The notes below the pieces were generated by a model. The model saw only the letters and a list, made by a program, of their open reading frames with translations. It ran no database searches and was not told the DNA's origin. The translations under genes and the position numbers were made by a program. From Entophlyctis helioformis (Eukaryota; Chytridiomycota; Chytridiomycetes; Chytridiales; Chytriomycetaceae), in the NCBI GenBank assembly GCA_025526915.1, contig JAHLKH010000072.1:55454-119453 (forward strand): 64,000 nucleotides of DNA, in the 5' to 3' direction. Positions 14,227-25,176 of this stretch are shown here, in pieces. Each line of letters begins with the position of its first letter. Position 1 is the stretch's first letter.

Positions 14227-17200
14227 ATGGCCGAGGGGCAGACTTTGGAGGTGTGAGCGGCACCGGCTCAGGGACGAGTATGGGCAACGCGCGCGGCAAC
14301 AGCAGCGGCAGCGCGACGCTCGACTTTTTAGGCTCGCATGCCCACGGACAAGGCACGGTCACGGACACGGTAATGCCCATTCGCATGCGCATGCTGGGCA
14401 GCCACTACCCATGCAGCAAGAGCATGAGCACTCGCCACTCCAGCCACGCTCAGAGCGCAGCGTGTCGTTTTACCCGTCCAAGCAGGGCCACGGCCATCCA
14501 GCATCGAATCCGCGTCAAACCGCCACGCAACAACAACAGCAGCATCAGCCAATGACATACAAGGCGGCTGGAAAGCAGATGCTGCCCAAGCTCGGCACTG
14601 GTCCCCTGCATCTACAGTTTGCCCCATTGGCGGTGGCCACTCAGCCGTCCGAGATGGGCTCCATCACATTCACCAACCAGGACACCAACCACAGCTTCGT
14701 GCAGCACACGTGGTCAACCTTTTCCAACATGTCGGACGGCCAGCGCAACCAGCTGCTCAAGGGTCTCATTGGCCGATGCTCGTCCAAGCAGATCGAGATG
14801 ATCTGCACGTGTCTGAACCTCAAAACCATCGACACGAGCCTGCCTGGCTACCAAGTCGTGAGTTTCTGCTCTGTCCTGCTGGCAACACCGTGCTCAGAGT
14901 TGTTGCTGACACGCCGATCGGCAATGAGCAGCCGCCAAAGATCCTGCCAGAGGACGTTTTGGGCAAGTACTCGGTCATCAAGCACAAAAAGTTTGCAAAG
15001 TCTGCCTCGGAGCGAGAGATTCCGCAAAGGTACGTGGCCCTCGGCTGGCATCTAACCAGGCGGCATCCCTCTGACTCGTCCCTTGGCTGCCATATCGCAG
15101 TGGCAGAGTATCGCACCACGAGATCCTGGACGAGGCCACGCGAAAGGCACTGGCCGATGGATCTCTTGCTGGCTTTGCATCAGCAGCAGAGGGCACATAC
15201 ATGAACGCCAACATCTACATCAAGCTCCTCAACTCCAACATCGACCCAGACCTTATCCCAAAGCAACTCGCACGCGCCGGCCCGGACGGCATCCGCTTCC
15301 TCATCACGTTCCTGTCAAGCCGCTGCAAGAAGCTGCAGAGCATCCTGCAGACCATGTACGACATTGCCATTGAGATTGAGATGGACAAGGCCATGATGAT
15401 GCTCCTGCAGTGCGTGCTCGACGCCACCGAGGCGAAACACGCTTGCCTGTACTTTACGGGCAACACAACGGGCAAGCTTGTTGTGCGCAACAACAACTGG
15501 CCCGACCCGCGCGAAAACGCCACGGTCGAAGAGGTGTTTGCCGGCAACGTCATCTTCAAGGGCGAGCGCGTCAATGTGTACAATGTCAAGACGTCGGAGC
15601 ATTACACGGACACGGTCGCTGAAGCGTACCAGCAGGTCGAGGCGGACTGCATTCTCTCTGCGCCAGTGTTTGGCGACGGCATGAAAGTATCCGGGCTGAT
15701 CGAGGTCATCAACAAGACGTCTGGCAATCCTTTCTTCAATGCCGAGGACGAGTTTATGATCAAGGCGCTTGCCAGTCTGGGCACGTTGCTGTTCAATCAC
15801 GCCAACGTCAAGCAAAGCGCGATCAAGAAGACGGACGATATCAAAGTGTTTCTCAACACGGCGTCCATGATGACCAGCGAAAAGGCCGACATGGGCGGTA
15901 GGTGGCGTGCTGGCGTGTTTGGCTTCATCTCATTGGCCGGCCGTGGATCTAACGGCTGCATGGAATGGCGAGACAGACCTTCTGCACGTCATTATGCAGA
16001 CGGCGCGCGAGCTTGTGACTGCCGAGCGGTGCACGCTGTTTATGCTCGACCGCGAAAAGGAGGAGCTGTGGTCGACTGTCGCGCAGGGATCCGGCGAGAT
16101 CCGGATCCCAATGAACAAGGGCATCGCCGGACACGTGGCCATGACTGGCGAGACGCTCAACATTCCCGACGGTGAGCAGACCGTGGATGTGCCGACCTGC
16201 GAGCGTGCCAGCCGACTGACGCGTGTGAACAGCCTATGCCGATAGCCGCTTCAACCGCGAGGTGGATATGCGGACTGGGTTCCGCACGCGCAACATTCTC
16301 TGCATGGCCATGTTTGACCAGCACCAGGAGATTATTGGTGTCACGCAGGTCATCAACAAGCTGCCCGAGCAGATGGTGTTTACAAAGGAGGACGAGATGC
16401 AGCTTGCGTCGTTTTCGTCGCTTGGTGAGGATGGATGAACTGACATGTGGCAGGAGTGTCATACTCTGGCTGACATCTGATCGGCTGGCATGCGTGACTA
16501 GCTGCGTCGACGATTGAGAAGCAGCTGGCGTTCAAGAATCTGCACAGCCACCTTGGGGAGATGATCCGATCGCGTACATACATGTCTGCCATGCTCCAGA
16601 GCATGAACAGTGTTGTCCTGAGTCTCAACACGGACGGCCGGCTGGTGAGGTGCATCCCAGGCACGGGAATGCAGCAGATCCAAAGACTAATAGCATGTGC
16701 ACCGTTGGCGCACAGGTGTCGGTCAACAACCCAGATCGGATGGGATTCACCGGCATGCTGTCCACCATGCGGCTGACATCGTTTGAGCACTGGCTCGGCC
16801 ATGACAATGCCCAGCTTGTCGACGACATCACACGTGCCCAAGTGTCGCTCATGCCCGTCTCTGGCCGCAACTGCCCGCTCGTGGTCACAAACCAGCCCAT
16901 CCGATTCGTGCATTACTACATCCGTCGCATTGCCTACGATCCCGAGATTGACAGGCTCATGGAAGTCCGCAAGACCAAGGCAGCGAGCCGGATCAACACG
17001 GGTAAAAAGGCTCGGCCGATCGAGGAGCAGATCCCCGAGGCACCGCCAGTTTCTGGCATCCTGGTCATTCTGGAAGAAGTGACGCCGGAGAGCAGTCTGG
17101 AAGAGTCGCTCGGAAGGTAACGGGAGAGATAGGCGAGCGATTTGACTGGCGGTGCTACCTGCTGACAGGGATGGCTCCGCAGGCAGCTGACGCCACACAC

Positions 17201-18247
17201 CATGCATCGGCTCATGGACGGCCGCGAGAAACTGCACGGCGAGATCCTCAAAGTCACGGTTCTTGTTGCAGACATTCGCTCATGTACGCTGCCTTGATGG
17301 TCTGCTTCCTTTGCAGGGGACACGGGCTGACATGCCCATCTGCATCCTCTAGTCTCAGCAACGACAGACGGACTGTCGCCAACCAAGATTGTCGAATACC
17401 TCAACAACTTTTACGACACAGTTGCGGAGGCGGTGCAGTCGGAGAACGGCATCATCATCAAGCTTGCTGGCGACTCGGCAACGGCCGTGTTCGGCATGCC
17501 CTTTCCGCACCACGACGACTCGCGACGCGCCATGTCGGCCGCACTCAAGATCCGACACGCCATGGAGGACCTGAACAAGAGACACGAGGAGAGCGAGTTG
17601 CCTGGCATTCGTGTGGGCGTGGGTATTGCAACGGGCGATGCCCTGTGCGGTGCGATTGGACCTACCCGTGCCCAAGAATACTCGGTCGTGGGCGGTAAGC
17701 TGAGCGGCGATTCCCGTCCACTCCAAACATGGTGTGCTCACACGCTTGGCGATCAGAGCCGTTGTTGCTCGCACACAGACTGGAAGAGATTGCCAAGGTG
17801 TATGGCACGGCGCTCATGACCACGGACACATGCCGCGAGGAAGTCAAGGAGCTGTTCCATGCACGCGAGGTCGACATCACAACCATCCGAGGTTTCTCGA
17901 GCCCAATGACCATCTACGAAGTCATGGCCAGCTCTGACCACGACCTCCAGCACGACGTGATGACGGTAAACGCTCCTCTCTCCCACTTGCACATTGCATC
18001 TTGAAGCTCAGACCGCCGACTAACATTGCGCGACCTGTGGCTGACGGCACAGACACTCATTTGCTTTGAGCTCGGTCTTTCAGAGTACCGCGCCAAGAAC
18101 TGGCAGGCGGCCATTATGCACTTCAAGAAAGCTATTGCACTCTCAGACGACCGCCCTTCGCGCACCTTTATCGAACGCTGCAAGAGTCTGATTGACGGCA
18201 AGTACGAGGTCCCTGAAGAGTGGGACGGTGTCTGGCGGTACAACTGA
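14227..18247 (+). CDS. Class III adenylate/guanylate cyclase with tandem GAF and PAS-like domains
   Basis: Soluble nucleotide cyclase. Order: Gln/His-rich N terminus; helical region; GAF 1 (about 15215-15830); GAF 2 (about 15960-16430, ending ILCMAMFDQHQEIIGVTQVI); PAS-like segment (SVVLSLNTDGRLV, about 16600-17100); cyclase domain (17170-17930); TPR-like C terminus (YRAKNWQAAIMHFKKAI). The cyclase has both metal-binding Asp: VLVADIRSFSAT and KLAGDSATAVFG. After SVVGG the most likely splice gives EPLLLAHRLEEIA, where active enzymes usually have an Asn two residues before the conserved A-x-R; here that place is Leu. Unlike Dikarya Cyr1 there are no LRR or PP2C domains. Start uncertain: ATG 14227 with a phase-0 intron joining to the exon containing 14411, or 14411 itself. 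The ligand of the GAF domains is unknown. Confidence 0.85.
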
Positions 18248-18308
18248 GCAGCAAATGAATCCGTTTGCTCTTCTCTAGCCAATGCATTCTATAAACTACA
18301 CAGAGTGA

Positions 18309-19281
18309 CTACATGCCGATGCCGAGAATGTCTTTGATTGCCGTGGTGCTTGCTTGCTGCTGCTCGATGCACAGCTGGCATGTGGTGCGTGGACGTGATT
18401 GCGGGTCATAGTCGTAGTCTATGGGCCATGCCAGTTGCTGGTCAGTGGATGAGATGCAGATCTCGAGATTTGCAACACTTACATGGGTAGGGTGGGAAAG
18501 GCTGTCCATGGAACGCATCTTTGGTCACCCACACGGCCCATGGGTCAAGTGCAGATCTGTCAATCCACTGTGTGCCGAGACTTGATCCAAAGACCAGCTT
18601 CTTGCCGCTGCTTGTTGTGAGCAGACGCACCACACCGTCGTCCATCACTTGCATATCAGCACCCATCCTTTCGAGCTCGGGATGTGGCTGCATCTGTACA
18701 AGGGCATCGGCTCTGATGTCGATTGCGCTGTCCGTTGTCGACATGGACTTGGCATCTGTGCCCAATGACGCGTCTGACGACTGTGTTGTTGTGCTGCTGG
18801 TGCCGTCGCCGTGTGCTGCTGGTCCGCCGTGCGTCTGTTCCTCTGCGCTTGCTTGGACCGACGGCCTGCTGCTGCACTGTCCATCCGGCTCGTCCGTGTC
18901 CAGGCGTCCAGTTCCGCCACAACAGCCGCCGTCGCCGCTGCCGCCTCCAAGCTCCGCCTCTTTCATCTGCGCAATGTGCCACGGCCCAAGTGCGTCCAGC
19001 TCTCGTGCTGCATCCACAACTCGCTCGAATGCGTCTTGCTCAAACCCCAGCCCGTCGACCAGCCCAACAAAGGCGTCGCCATCCTCGGCTGCAAGCGCTT
19101 CAGCCAGTTGTAGCGCTGCACGTTTCTCCAACTCGGACCGCAGTTGAGCAAACAGGACGAGGGAGTGTGCGTCCGAGTGCTCGTGTTCATCGTTTGGACA
19201 ACGTTTGTGAAGCAGCACGATCCCCATCGGTTCACAGACGATGCAGCGCAAGTCACGAGACGAGCGGCCCAAACTGGGCAT
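18309..19281 (-). CDS. Protein with N- and C-terminal Cys pairs, unknown function
   Basis: Not recognised. Two exons; the join that keeps the C-terminal Cys pair in frame puts the acceptor at CCATAG|ACTAC, giving about 295 residues. It starts MPSLGRSSRDLRCIVCEPMG with CxxC, followed by KRCPNDEHEHSD, then an Ala/Glu-rich helical region (LRSELEKRAALQLAEALAAEDG), a Gly/Cys/Ser-rich linker, a compact part with FGSSLGTQWIDRSALDPWAVWV, and a second pair TCQLCIEQQQ. The two CxxC pairs could bind one zinc ion; this is inference. The start codon lies five bases after the stop of the upstream hydrolase on the same strand, unusually close for separate eukaryotic genes, so the start or the split between the two genes may be wrong. 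Confidence 0.5.
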
Positions 19282-19285
19282 CACT

Positions 19286-20983
19286 TTATTGGTGTCGTTC
19301 GGCAACACACTTTCCGTCAACGAGCGTGATCCGGACCGCCTTGCTTGAAAGCCCAGATACGTCTCCAAGCATGACCTTTTGGACAAAGTGCCCAATGCGA
19401 TCAAAGGCATCTGCCGTCTGTGGGATGAACGGAATAACTGCACCGTCCAACGCTGTCAGCCTGAAAGCCGTAGAACAGCATCACCGCAGGCGACTTACTC
19501 TGGAACACGTGGAACATGTCTGCGTACATCTGCAGCTCGACCTTGTTGCCAGCCGCAGCCGACAGACGGTGAAAGTCGATCGAGTCTTCTGTCAGGGTTT
19601 CTGACTCGCCTGCTTGGATGAGCATAGGCGGCAGGCCGGCGAGATCGGCATTGAGCGGCGTCACGATGGGATGCGACGTTGACAAGCCGTTGGAGTAGAT
19701 GTTCATGGCCCATCTCAAGCCAACAAGATCAAACGTCACAAAGTCCGAGTCGTAGTTGGTTTGGTGAGAAGGCGACTTGAGCTCTGTTGGCCACGAGTCA
19801 GCATGCGGTTCCAAAGTGTGCTGCTTCTGGGGCCACTCACCATGATCAAGGAAGGGCGAGAGCAGGACGAGGCCCGCTGGCATGGGCAGGCCGAGAGATC
19901 GGAGTGTAATAGCAAACTGTGCCGTCAAGCAGCCACCGCTCGAGTCGCCCATCACAAAGATGCGCGACGGCGAGACGCGAGTGTTCTCTGGCGACTCGCT
20001 TGTTTTGGAAAAGGATGCGCGGCACTCGCTGGTGCCGTCGGCGGTGGGGAGGGATAGACCGTCAGGGCAAGATAGCAAGCGAGTGCGTCCTCGATGGCGC
20101 TCGGGAACAGGGCATCGAATGCCATGCGATAGTCGGGAACAAACACAGTGCCGCCCGTGGCACGAGACACGCTTGCAGTGATGGTTCGATGCGTGCTTGG
20201 TGACAGCATCAGGTGTCCGCTGTGTGCACAAAGCCTGTGTGAGTTGCTGTATGGCGTGCACGGATGCTGTGGCAATGGTCAAGACACGAGATGGACATAC
20301 CCGCCGTGCAAGAACATTGTCACAGGCTCATAGTCGGTCGCGGCGCCAAGCGACTTGTGCCGCACCCACTCGCCCGCGATAGACCGCAACGACATGCCGG
20401 AATAGTTGACGTTGGCAGACAGCTGGCCAGCATCAATGGCCAGCGCCGACTTGACGATCGCCGACAAGGCACCAGACTGTGTGACGAGCACTTCTTCATC
20501 ACGGATACTGCCGCCGGCAGCGGGAAGTGGCAGTGTTGGTATCCTGGATACCCCCAGAATGTCGAGCGTGTGACGTCCTTGGGGCGGATGTGTGACAATG
20601 ACCGACTGCGAGCACCATGTCAGCCTGGTCGTCGTGAGTGTCGGGAACAGGGATGGGCATACCTTCATTGCGGCATGGGTGAGCGTCGTCAGAAAGTTCC
20701 AGGACGGACGCACGGGGCCGTCAATGAGGTGGGCGACAGCGGCGGCCAAAACATTCATGACCGTCGACACGGATACAACGATCAAATGTACAGGCAGCGG
20801 CAGCGAGTGCGACAGTTTGGCCGACAGCATCGTGGGCGATGGTGCTGGCTGCGCGTACGGGTACATGAACGATAGCCGGGCGGAAGACGGCATGCGGTTC
20901 AGCTTCTTGCCCATTGTGATGGTTGTTGGGTTGTCGGGATCTGTCGTGCTGGATCTTAAATGGAGAGGCTCTGCCACTGCCAC
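19286..20983 (-). CDS. Hormone-sensitive-lipase-family alpha/beta hydrolase, membrane-anchored
   Basis: Serine hydrolase of the HSL/steryl acetyl hydrolase group. N-terminal hydrophobic segment (VHLIVVSVSTVMNVLAAAVAHLI) suggests an ER membrane anchor with the catalytic domain after it. Exons give the oxyanion motif MFLHGG, then GGTVFVPDYRMAF, then the nucleophile elbow FVMGDSSGGCLTAQ, and LSPFLDHG. The acid/His region reads GLPPMLIQAGESETLTEDS and ADMFHVFQ, the last supplying the catalytic His. The final exon is ALDGAVIPFIPQTADAFDRIGHF. Several introns. Possible starts are 20983 and the Met at 20914; the second fits relatives better. Substrate unknown; acetylated sterols or short acyl esters are likely from the family. 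Confidence 0.85.
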
Positions 20984-21121
20984 AAAGGATTGTCATTGCC
21001 ATCGAGCCAACACAGCCATAGGATGACGACACCACCACAATGCCAACACAACCAACGGAGAAACATGTCTGTGTATTGCACATGCCAAGACCATCGCTTT
21101 GCTGCAAGGATGGATTGGCCG

Positions 21122-24100
21122 TTAGTCGGCGTTGGCATCCTCTTCGCTGATGAGACGCACAAACACGTCTTCGAGCGTCGACTGGCCCACACCCCAGTCA
21201 AGGATGCCGTGCTCCTCCTTGCCAGCCTCGACCGCCTTGAACAGCTTGGACAGCATGCCCTTAGACGCCGAGAACTCGTACAATGCCGCCGCTGCAAACA
21301 CATCGATCTGTGCCCATCCCTCGGGTAGCAGCGACTCGACAAACGCACACGCACGCGACGTGCTGCCCTCGACGGCGTTGAAATGCAGACGGTACCCTGA
21401 GCCGTACGCTTTCTTGAGGCGGTCGGGACTGGCCAGACAACGGAGCGTGCCCTTGGCCATGATACCGATGCGCTGGCAGAGTGCCTCGGCCTCCTCCATC
21501 GAGTGCGTCGTGAGCACAATCGTCTTGTCCTTCTTGGTGCGCTCGACAATGTTCCAGATCTGGCGACGCACTTCGGGGTCGAGACCGGTCGTGGGCTCGT
21601 CCAGGAACACAACCTTGGGGTTGCCAAGAAGTGCAATGGCGATGCTCACACGGCGCTTCTGTCCGCCTGAGAGATCCCATGTGTTGGTGTAGCGCTGGTC
21701 GCGGAGCTCGACGTCTGCAATGGCCTGATCAACGGCCATGTCCTCATCCTCGGCAGCGATGCCCTTGAGTCGCGCATAGAAGCGGAGGTGCTGCTCGACG
21801 CTGAGGTATCCCCACAGGATATTGAACTGCGGGCAGATGCCAATGCTCTTGTACACCTCGGATGACTGGGTCTGGATGTCGAAGCCGCCGAGCGAGGCTG
21901 TGCCGCTTGTTGCCGAGTACAGACCCGTAAGCATGCTGATGATCGTCGACTTGCCTGCACCGTTGGGGCCGAGCAGACCAAACACGATGCCCTCCTCGAC
22001 AGCAAACGTCGCGTCTTTGACGGCGAGCTTGGGACCGGCACCGGCACGGCTCGGATACAGCTTGCGCAGGTGGCGGATGACCAGCGGCGACGCGGGATCA
22101 AAGCCGTTGCTGTCCACGCGTGCACGCTCGGCAACAACGTCGGCGTCTTCTTCCTGGATCTCTTCTGGGTTGACGGCAATGGCATGGTCGGCGGTAGCAG
22201 CGGTCTTGACACCAGCAGTAGCCGTCTTGTCGCTCTTCTTGAAGAAGGCGGTGATGGGAAAGTGCCAAGGCTGGCGCACACCAAACTCAGATGGCAGAAC
22301 GACAGTGAGGTAGCCAGCGAGCGCCAAGATGACGGGTACTTGAACAAGCATGTACATAAAGGCAGTGTACACGTCGTCGCCAGGCACAAGCTTCTCCCAC
22401 GAGTACGGCTGTGATCGTGGATGATTGAGTCATGTGCGATGTGGACAGATACTGCAGCAATCATTGCGATCCAACTCACAGTCTTGGTCACATCATACGA
22501 GGCACGGTTCATGGTTCCCAGCGCACGGTAGAACGCAAACGGTGGCCACAGGAAGTAGTAAGATGCAAGCGGGCGGTCCGAGACGGCCGTGTCAAAGGAG
22601 ATGGACACCATGACACTGCAGATGACGAGCACAAAGACAGACACTGTGTGGGAGATCCGGATGGTTGTCAGCCGCTGTTTGGACAGAGAGGAGATCAGAG
22701 AGTGCAGTGGTTGACATACGCAGTGCGAGGCGAGTGCGGTTGAACAGCGACGTAAACAGGAACGCGAGCGACACTTGGATGTGGCCTATACCACGAACAC
22801 GCGTGTCAGTCATCAACTGTCAAGTCTGGCAGTCGAGGCCGTGCACCAGCCAAGCATGCGTGTCGTACCCCACAGCAGCAGGAGCACAAACAGCAGCGTC
22901 ACGTTGGTCATTTTGAAGAGCGAGAGTCCTGCGATACCACCACCGATCGTGACGATGAGTGCCGAGATCGTGTACACGGTGTAGAAGGTGATATAGTGGC
23001 TGAGGTAGTATGCGCGTGTGCTCAGGCCGTTCATCTTCATCATCATGAGGATCTTGGATTCCTTCTCGACAACTAGCTCAACGACAAACATCTGCATGCA
23101 GGCCAGGGCGAGCAGTGAGTGAGTGAGTGAGTGAGTGAGTGAGTGATCACATCCGCATCGCACGGCACCCGTCCTCGACTTACAGGGAGCATGAACGAGA
23201 GAGCGAATGGATACAGGTACGAGCCGCGGATGTCGCCGATATGAGCGTCAAAAGCCGACTCAACAAGACGAGGCATCACACGCAGTCCCTGGGTGATGGA
23301 CGCATTCCCCAGTCTCTCTGGGTTGCTGTTGCGCAGAATCGCGTTGTTGAGTTGCGTCAACTGCAGCAGCTGGCGATCCGTCGCGCCGGGAAAGTTCTGC
23401 ACAATGCTGAGCACGCGGTTGTCGCCGGCACTGAGCGTGAACGTGTACTCGCGCTTGACATGGTCGATGCGCTTGAAGTAGATGGAGCCGTGCGGGAGGG
23501 ACGACAAGAGCGACTCGGTCTTCAGGTTGGTTTGGAAGAAGGTGTTTGGGAACTTGAACAGGTCGGCGAACCCGCTCTTCTCGACCTTGGCGATACCGAG
23601 ACGTGCTTCTTCGAGGGCGGCGTAGATGGTGTCGTCCATGGCGTCGGGAGAGGACGCAGGCACATACCACGGGACCGACGTAATGTTGGACTGGACGGCC
23701 GGCTGAACGAATGGATTGAAGTCGAGATAGTAGCGAGTGGGGATCGTGCCAAGCAGACCTGGACGCGAGGACGTTGTGTTGGCAGACGAGACAGGCGTGA
23801 AGGCGGGGCCGGATGGCTGCTTCTGGAAATCGGCATAAGGGACGGCAGGCGTCTTTGGCTTTGAGCCGATCAGAGCGGGATCGACGCTTGGATCGTGGCT
23901 CACGAGGAACCACGAGCGTTTCTGGAGCGCGCGGAAGATGTAAAACGTCTCAAGGCGGACTTCGGGGTTGGGGACGAGAGCGGGGTTGACCGAGAGAGGA
24001 TTGAACCTGGAGAGAATGCTGAACCAACCGCCTTTGGGCTGGAACGCGTATGTGCTGAGATGCGGTCGGCGAGTGTCAGGCTGTTGCTCAGGAGAGTCGA

Positions 24101-24966
24101 CGGTGGGCATGAGATCACTCAGAGACGAACCTGTCACGGATGGCGTTTCCTGTCGCGTTGCTGGGAAAGTCGTACGTTTGGCCAGGCTTCTGGGGGTAGT
24201 CCTCGCCGTACCAGGATGTGCCTTGGATGGCAAGGTCAGCGGACATGTCCAAAGTACAACGTGCAAAGACCAAAACGTACATGGCTTGAACATGCCAAGG
24301 AAGATATCCTGGCCATCGCGAGTCGTAGGCGTCTGAGCCCAGTTGGTGTGCACAACCCTACGCAACGGGGACAGCGTCTTGTCGTCCGGATCGATATTGT
24401 CTGATGGAAACCTCCGGTCGAACTCGGTAACCGGGATACCACGCCAGTGCGGCACGCCAAGCTTGTCAGTGACGCTCAGGCTCGAGCAAAGAACACGGGC
24501 TGCGTCGCATGTGTCAGAAGGAATGATCGTCAGAAGCGATGACAGGGAGATGGGAGATCCGAGATGCACTTACGCTCATTGAGACCCATTGCGCCATAGA
24601 CATTGTAGAGCAGTCCGCCGAGGACACTAATGATAGCCAGCACCAGAAGAATGCCCACGGGCAGCACACTGCAGCAGGAACCGGCAGGCGACTGCGTGAG
24701 CTCACATCTTGCCAAGTCAGGAAGCAGCCACCGCCGCCAGTACTCACATGCCACAAAAGATGCTGGTGCACACTTGCTGCTTCTGGGCAGTGATGGACTT
24801 GTATACGAGTGCCGATCTCTGTCTTGGTTGCCTGTCTTGAACACGACTTGGTCTCGCTGGGATCGCATGTTGGCTGGTTGCCTGTGTCAGCAGGCGAGCT
24901 GACGATGCACGGCAGAGCGAGAGATGGCGTACCTAGGCCAGTGGTGCGGTCGGTGGCGCCGTTCAT
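21122..24966 (-). CDS. ABC transporter, subfamily A, half-size
   Basis: Lipid-type ABC exporter: membrane part then one nucleotide-binding domain (NBD). The first helix is VGILLVLAIISVLGGLLYNVYG, followed by a long luminal region (about 23150-24500) and a cluster of membrane helices (HYITFYTVYTISALIVTIGGG and others, 22400-23100). The NBD is intact in one exon of about 420 residues: Walker A GPNGAGKST, Q-loop ICPQFN, signature LSGGQKRR, Walker B VVFLDEP followed by TTGLDPE, and H-loop TTHSMEEAE. It ends with the ABCA-type domain GVGQSTLEDVFVRLI. One intron holds a (GAGT)n run at 23113-23146. The N-terminal exon is uncertain: MNGATDRTTGLG at 24966 is the best upstream Met, but the frame entering YKSITAQKQQVCTSIFCG is not fully resolved. 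It is head-to-head with the second ABCA gene. Confidence 0.92.
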
Positions 24967-25176
24967 GGTATCGGCGGCTGTTGCAGGTGGTGGGCAGAGA
25001 CAGACAGTGTAGGTGAGCGGGCTGCTGGCTGTCAGGCTGGTTGGCACAAGACAGCCACAACCAACACTGTGCCTCACCGTGTGACAACTCTCAGCTGTGC
25101 ACTTTGAGGTGAAGCCAAACAGTCGTGCGCCTCCTTGCAGATTCTCCGCGGTTGCCCAAGCAAGCGCAAAGCTTTG
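24967..25176. promoter_or_regulatory. Shared intergenic promoter of two ABCA genes
   Basis: About 210 bases separating two diverging ABCA start codons. The arrangement would allow co-expression. No motif stands out. Confidence 0.4.

Noticed and set aside
18521..19604. Ser/Pro/Arg-rich plus-strand frames opposite the Cys-pair protein
   Set aside because: Low-complexity antisense frames; the minus strand has Cys pairs and plausible splicing.
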